Below are positions 62,917-64,000 of a DNA stretch of 64,000 bases, piece by piece. This stretch comes from Thiosulfatihalobacter marinus (lineage in GTDB: Bacteria > Pseudomonadota > Alphaproteobacteria > Rhodobacterales > Rhodobacteraceae): assembly GCF_016019955.1 (NCBI RefSeq), contig NZ_JAECRZ010000003.1:232892-296891 (forward strand), read 5' to 3'. Below the pieces are notes generated by a model. The model was given only the letters and a program-made list of their open reading frames with translations, searched no databases and had not been told where the DNA came from. The first letter of the stretch is position 1. Each line of letters starts with the position of its first letter. The translations under genes were made by a program, and so were the position numbers.

Positions 62917-63794
62917 ACGGGCTGAGCGCCGAAGGTCTGGCGCTGACCGGGGCCGTGCTTTTGGCGGTGGGTTATGGCGTTTTGGGTGCGCTGTGGCTGA
63001 TCCCCGCGACCCGGGCGATTGCACGCGATCTGGCGCGGGTGTTTTTCAGTGCCACGATTGTGGCCGTGGTGCTGATCGCCGCCCTGCTGGCGGGCACGGC
63101 GGGGCTGGTTCTGTTGATGGTGGCCGTATCGCTGCGCGTCGGGTACGAGGCGGGCCATGTTCGTCTTGGCGCGGGGCGCCCAGCCTGGGGCATGGCGATT
63201 GTGGCATTTGGTGTGACAGCGGCGGCCATGGCAGAGCCACTGGCCGCGGTGGCGCTGGCCGGAGTGTGGCCGCTGTTATTGTTGCGCGCCCTTATGGCAC
63301 GAGGCGGCGGGACGGGACGGGGTTTGTTGGATTTGCTGGTCTTCCCGGTGATCCCGATGGCGTTGCTGGCGCATGGATTGACCGCGCCGGAATGGCGTAT
63401 TGCCAGCGCCGGGGCCTATGCGCTGGTCGAGATTTTCGACAGTTGCGCGCTGCTGGCGGGCAAGCTGTTCGGCCGGCGCAAGGCGTTTCCGGTGCTGTCA
63501 CCGGGCAAAACCGTCGAGGGGCTGATCGGTGGCGGGCTTGGGCTATTGGCGCTCAGCGCGGGGGGGGCGGTTCTGCTGGGGTTGGATGGTGGTGCGCTTA
63601 TCCTGACGGCATCGCTGGTTGCCGGGCTGGCGGTGGCGGGTGATCTGGCCGCCTCGCGGCTGAAACGCATGGCCGGGGTCAAGGATTACCCGGTCCTGAT
63701 GCGGCGCCAGGGCGGCGTGCTGGATTCGCTGGACAGCTGGATTGCCGCCGGCGCCGGGCTGGTGGCGTTGAATATTATCCTGACGTGGCTGTGA
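62913..63794 (+). CDS. CdsA-like phosphatidate cytidylyltransferase family protein (divergent)
   Basis: A 293-residue membrane protein with seven to eight hydrophobic segments. Near residues 248-268 the C-terminal signature reads LKRMAGVKDYPVLMRRQGG, then VLDSLDSW. In CdsA the equivalent is SxxKRxxxxKDxxxxxPGHGG followed by DRxDS; here the histidine is replaced by Gln and the arginine by Ser, while both aspartates remain. CdsA makes CDP-diacylglycerol from CTP and phosphatidate. The altered signature and the sphingolipid setting suggest another lipid phosphate as substrate, giving a CDP-activated lipid that could take inositol phosphate. Start ATG 62913 overlaps the SDR stop. Confidence 0.78.
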   Translation: MNGLSAEGLALTGAVLLAVGYGVLGALWLIPATRAIARDLARVFFSATIVAVVLIAALLAGTAGLVLLMVAVSLRVGYEAGHVRLGAGRPAWGMAIVAFGVTAAAMAEPLAAVALAGVWPLLLLRALMARGGGTGRGLLDLLVFPVIPMALLAHGLTAPEWRIASAGAYALVEIFDSCALLAGKLFGRRKAFPVLSPGKTVEGLIGGGLGLLALSAGGAVLLGLDGGALILTASLVAGLAVAGDLAASRLKRMAGVKDYPVLMRRQGGVLDSLDSWIAAGAGLVALNIILTWL

Positions 63795-63834
63795 CGGGCT
63801 TGCACCGGGGGATCGCAGGGGGAATGGTTGCGCC

Positions 63835-64000
63835 ATGAGAGTTCTTCGCCCCCTCATACGGATTCTGGCGTGGCCGGTGCTGGCGCGATTGCTGGTGATC
63901 CTGGCGGTGGTCGAGGCGATTTTCCTGGCCGAGAGTTTCACGACGCTGCTGGAAGAGGCGCTGCGCAACGATGCGTTGGCGGCGGATGTGGGGATTTTGC
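63835..64000 (+). CDS. Possible LptF/LptG-type permease, N-terminal fragment
   Basis: The first 55 codons of a gene cut by the window edge, starting ATG 63835. A hydrophobic segment covers about residues 10-32 (WPVLARLLVILAVVEAIFLA), followed by ESFTTLLEEAL. A first membrane helix followed by an amphipathic stretch of this kind is typical of the LptF/LptG (YjgP/YjgQ) transporters that extract lipopolysaccharide. Other membrane proteins could start the same way. It lies 40 nt downstream of the CdsA-like gene on the same strand, so it could export the operon's lipid product. Confidence 0.45.
   Translation, partial: MRVLRPLIRILAWPVLARLLVILAVVEAIFLAESFTTLLEEALRNDALAADVGIL

Overview
The window is GC-rich, gene-dense chromosomal DNA from an alphaproteobacterium, most likely a Rhodobacterales (Roseobacter-group) species. 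The evidence is the linked ChvG-ChvI / HprK / RapZ / EIIA / HPr block opposite pckA, the fused indolepyruvate ferredoxin oxidoreductase, the carboxyspermidine route to spermidine, several large peptide-type ABC transporters, and GC-rich palindromic repeats between genes. I saw no rRNA, transposase, integrase, phage gene or CRISPR array.

Layout. 1-1.43 kb: the N-terminus of an FAD oxidoreductase, a LysE exporter and an XRE-cupin regulator, with two tandem 25-bp inverted repeats at the regulator's promoter. 1.5-8.9 kb: an acyltransferase, then an incomplete regulatory phosphotransferase set (HPr, EIIA, RapZ, short HPr kinase) and the ChvG/ChvI two-component system, all on the minus strand. Divergent from them is pckA, with two identical 13-bp LacI-type-like operator halves 20 bp apart. 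9.0-14.3 kb: a polyamine operon (arginine decarboxylase, carboxyspermidine dehydrogenase, carboxyspermidine decarboxylase, agmatinase), which is a complete arginine to putrescine to spermidine route. 14.5-16.7 kb: phnM, a divergent DUF1045 gene and a 32-residue membrane peptide. 16.8-24.4 kb: tRNA-Met with its promoter and terminator, RidA, indolepyruvate oxidoreductase, a divergent Lrp regulator, aroQ and tex.

24.6-41.7 kb: modABC, a flavin monooxygenase, a five-gene peptide-type ABC transporter, a DeoR regulator, a phosphonate-monoesterase-like sulfatase-family hydrolase, kynU and kynA (tryptophan catabolism), and a U32 family protein. 41.7-49.5 kb: an eight-gene minus-strand operon with nearly all start and stop codons overlapping (UDP-sugar dehydrogenase, four glycosyltransferases, a histidine phosphatase, a polysaccharide-deacetylase-like protein, a small methyltransferase). 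It looks like a glycan or glycolipid assembly pathway without a recognisable polymerase or exporter. 49.7-52.1 kb: a large MscS-type channel. 52.4-58.2 kb: a second peptide-type ABC operon of the same unusual architecture. 58.5 kb: a paralogue of the small methyltransferase.

59.1-64.0 kb is the most interesting region. It is a translationally coupled operon of a serine-palmitoyltransferase-like alpha-oxoamine synthase, a DUF4833-like exported protein, myo-inositol-1-phosphate synthase, a 3-ketodihydrosphingosine-reductase-like SDR, a divergent CdsA-like cytidylyltransferase and the start of a probable LptF/LptG-type permease that runs off the window. Together they suggest synthesis and perhaps export of an inositol-containing sphingolipid. 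Three copies of an 11-bp tandem repeat and several GC-rich hairpin repeats are scattered between operons.
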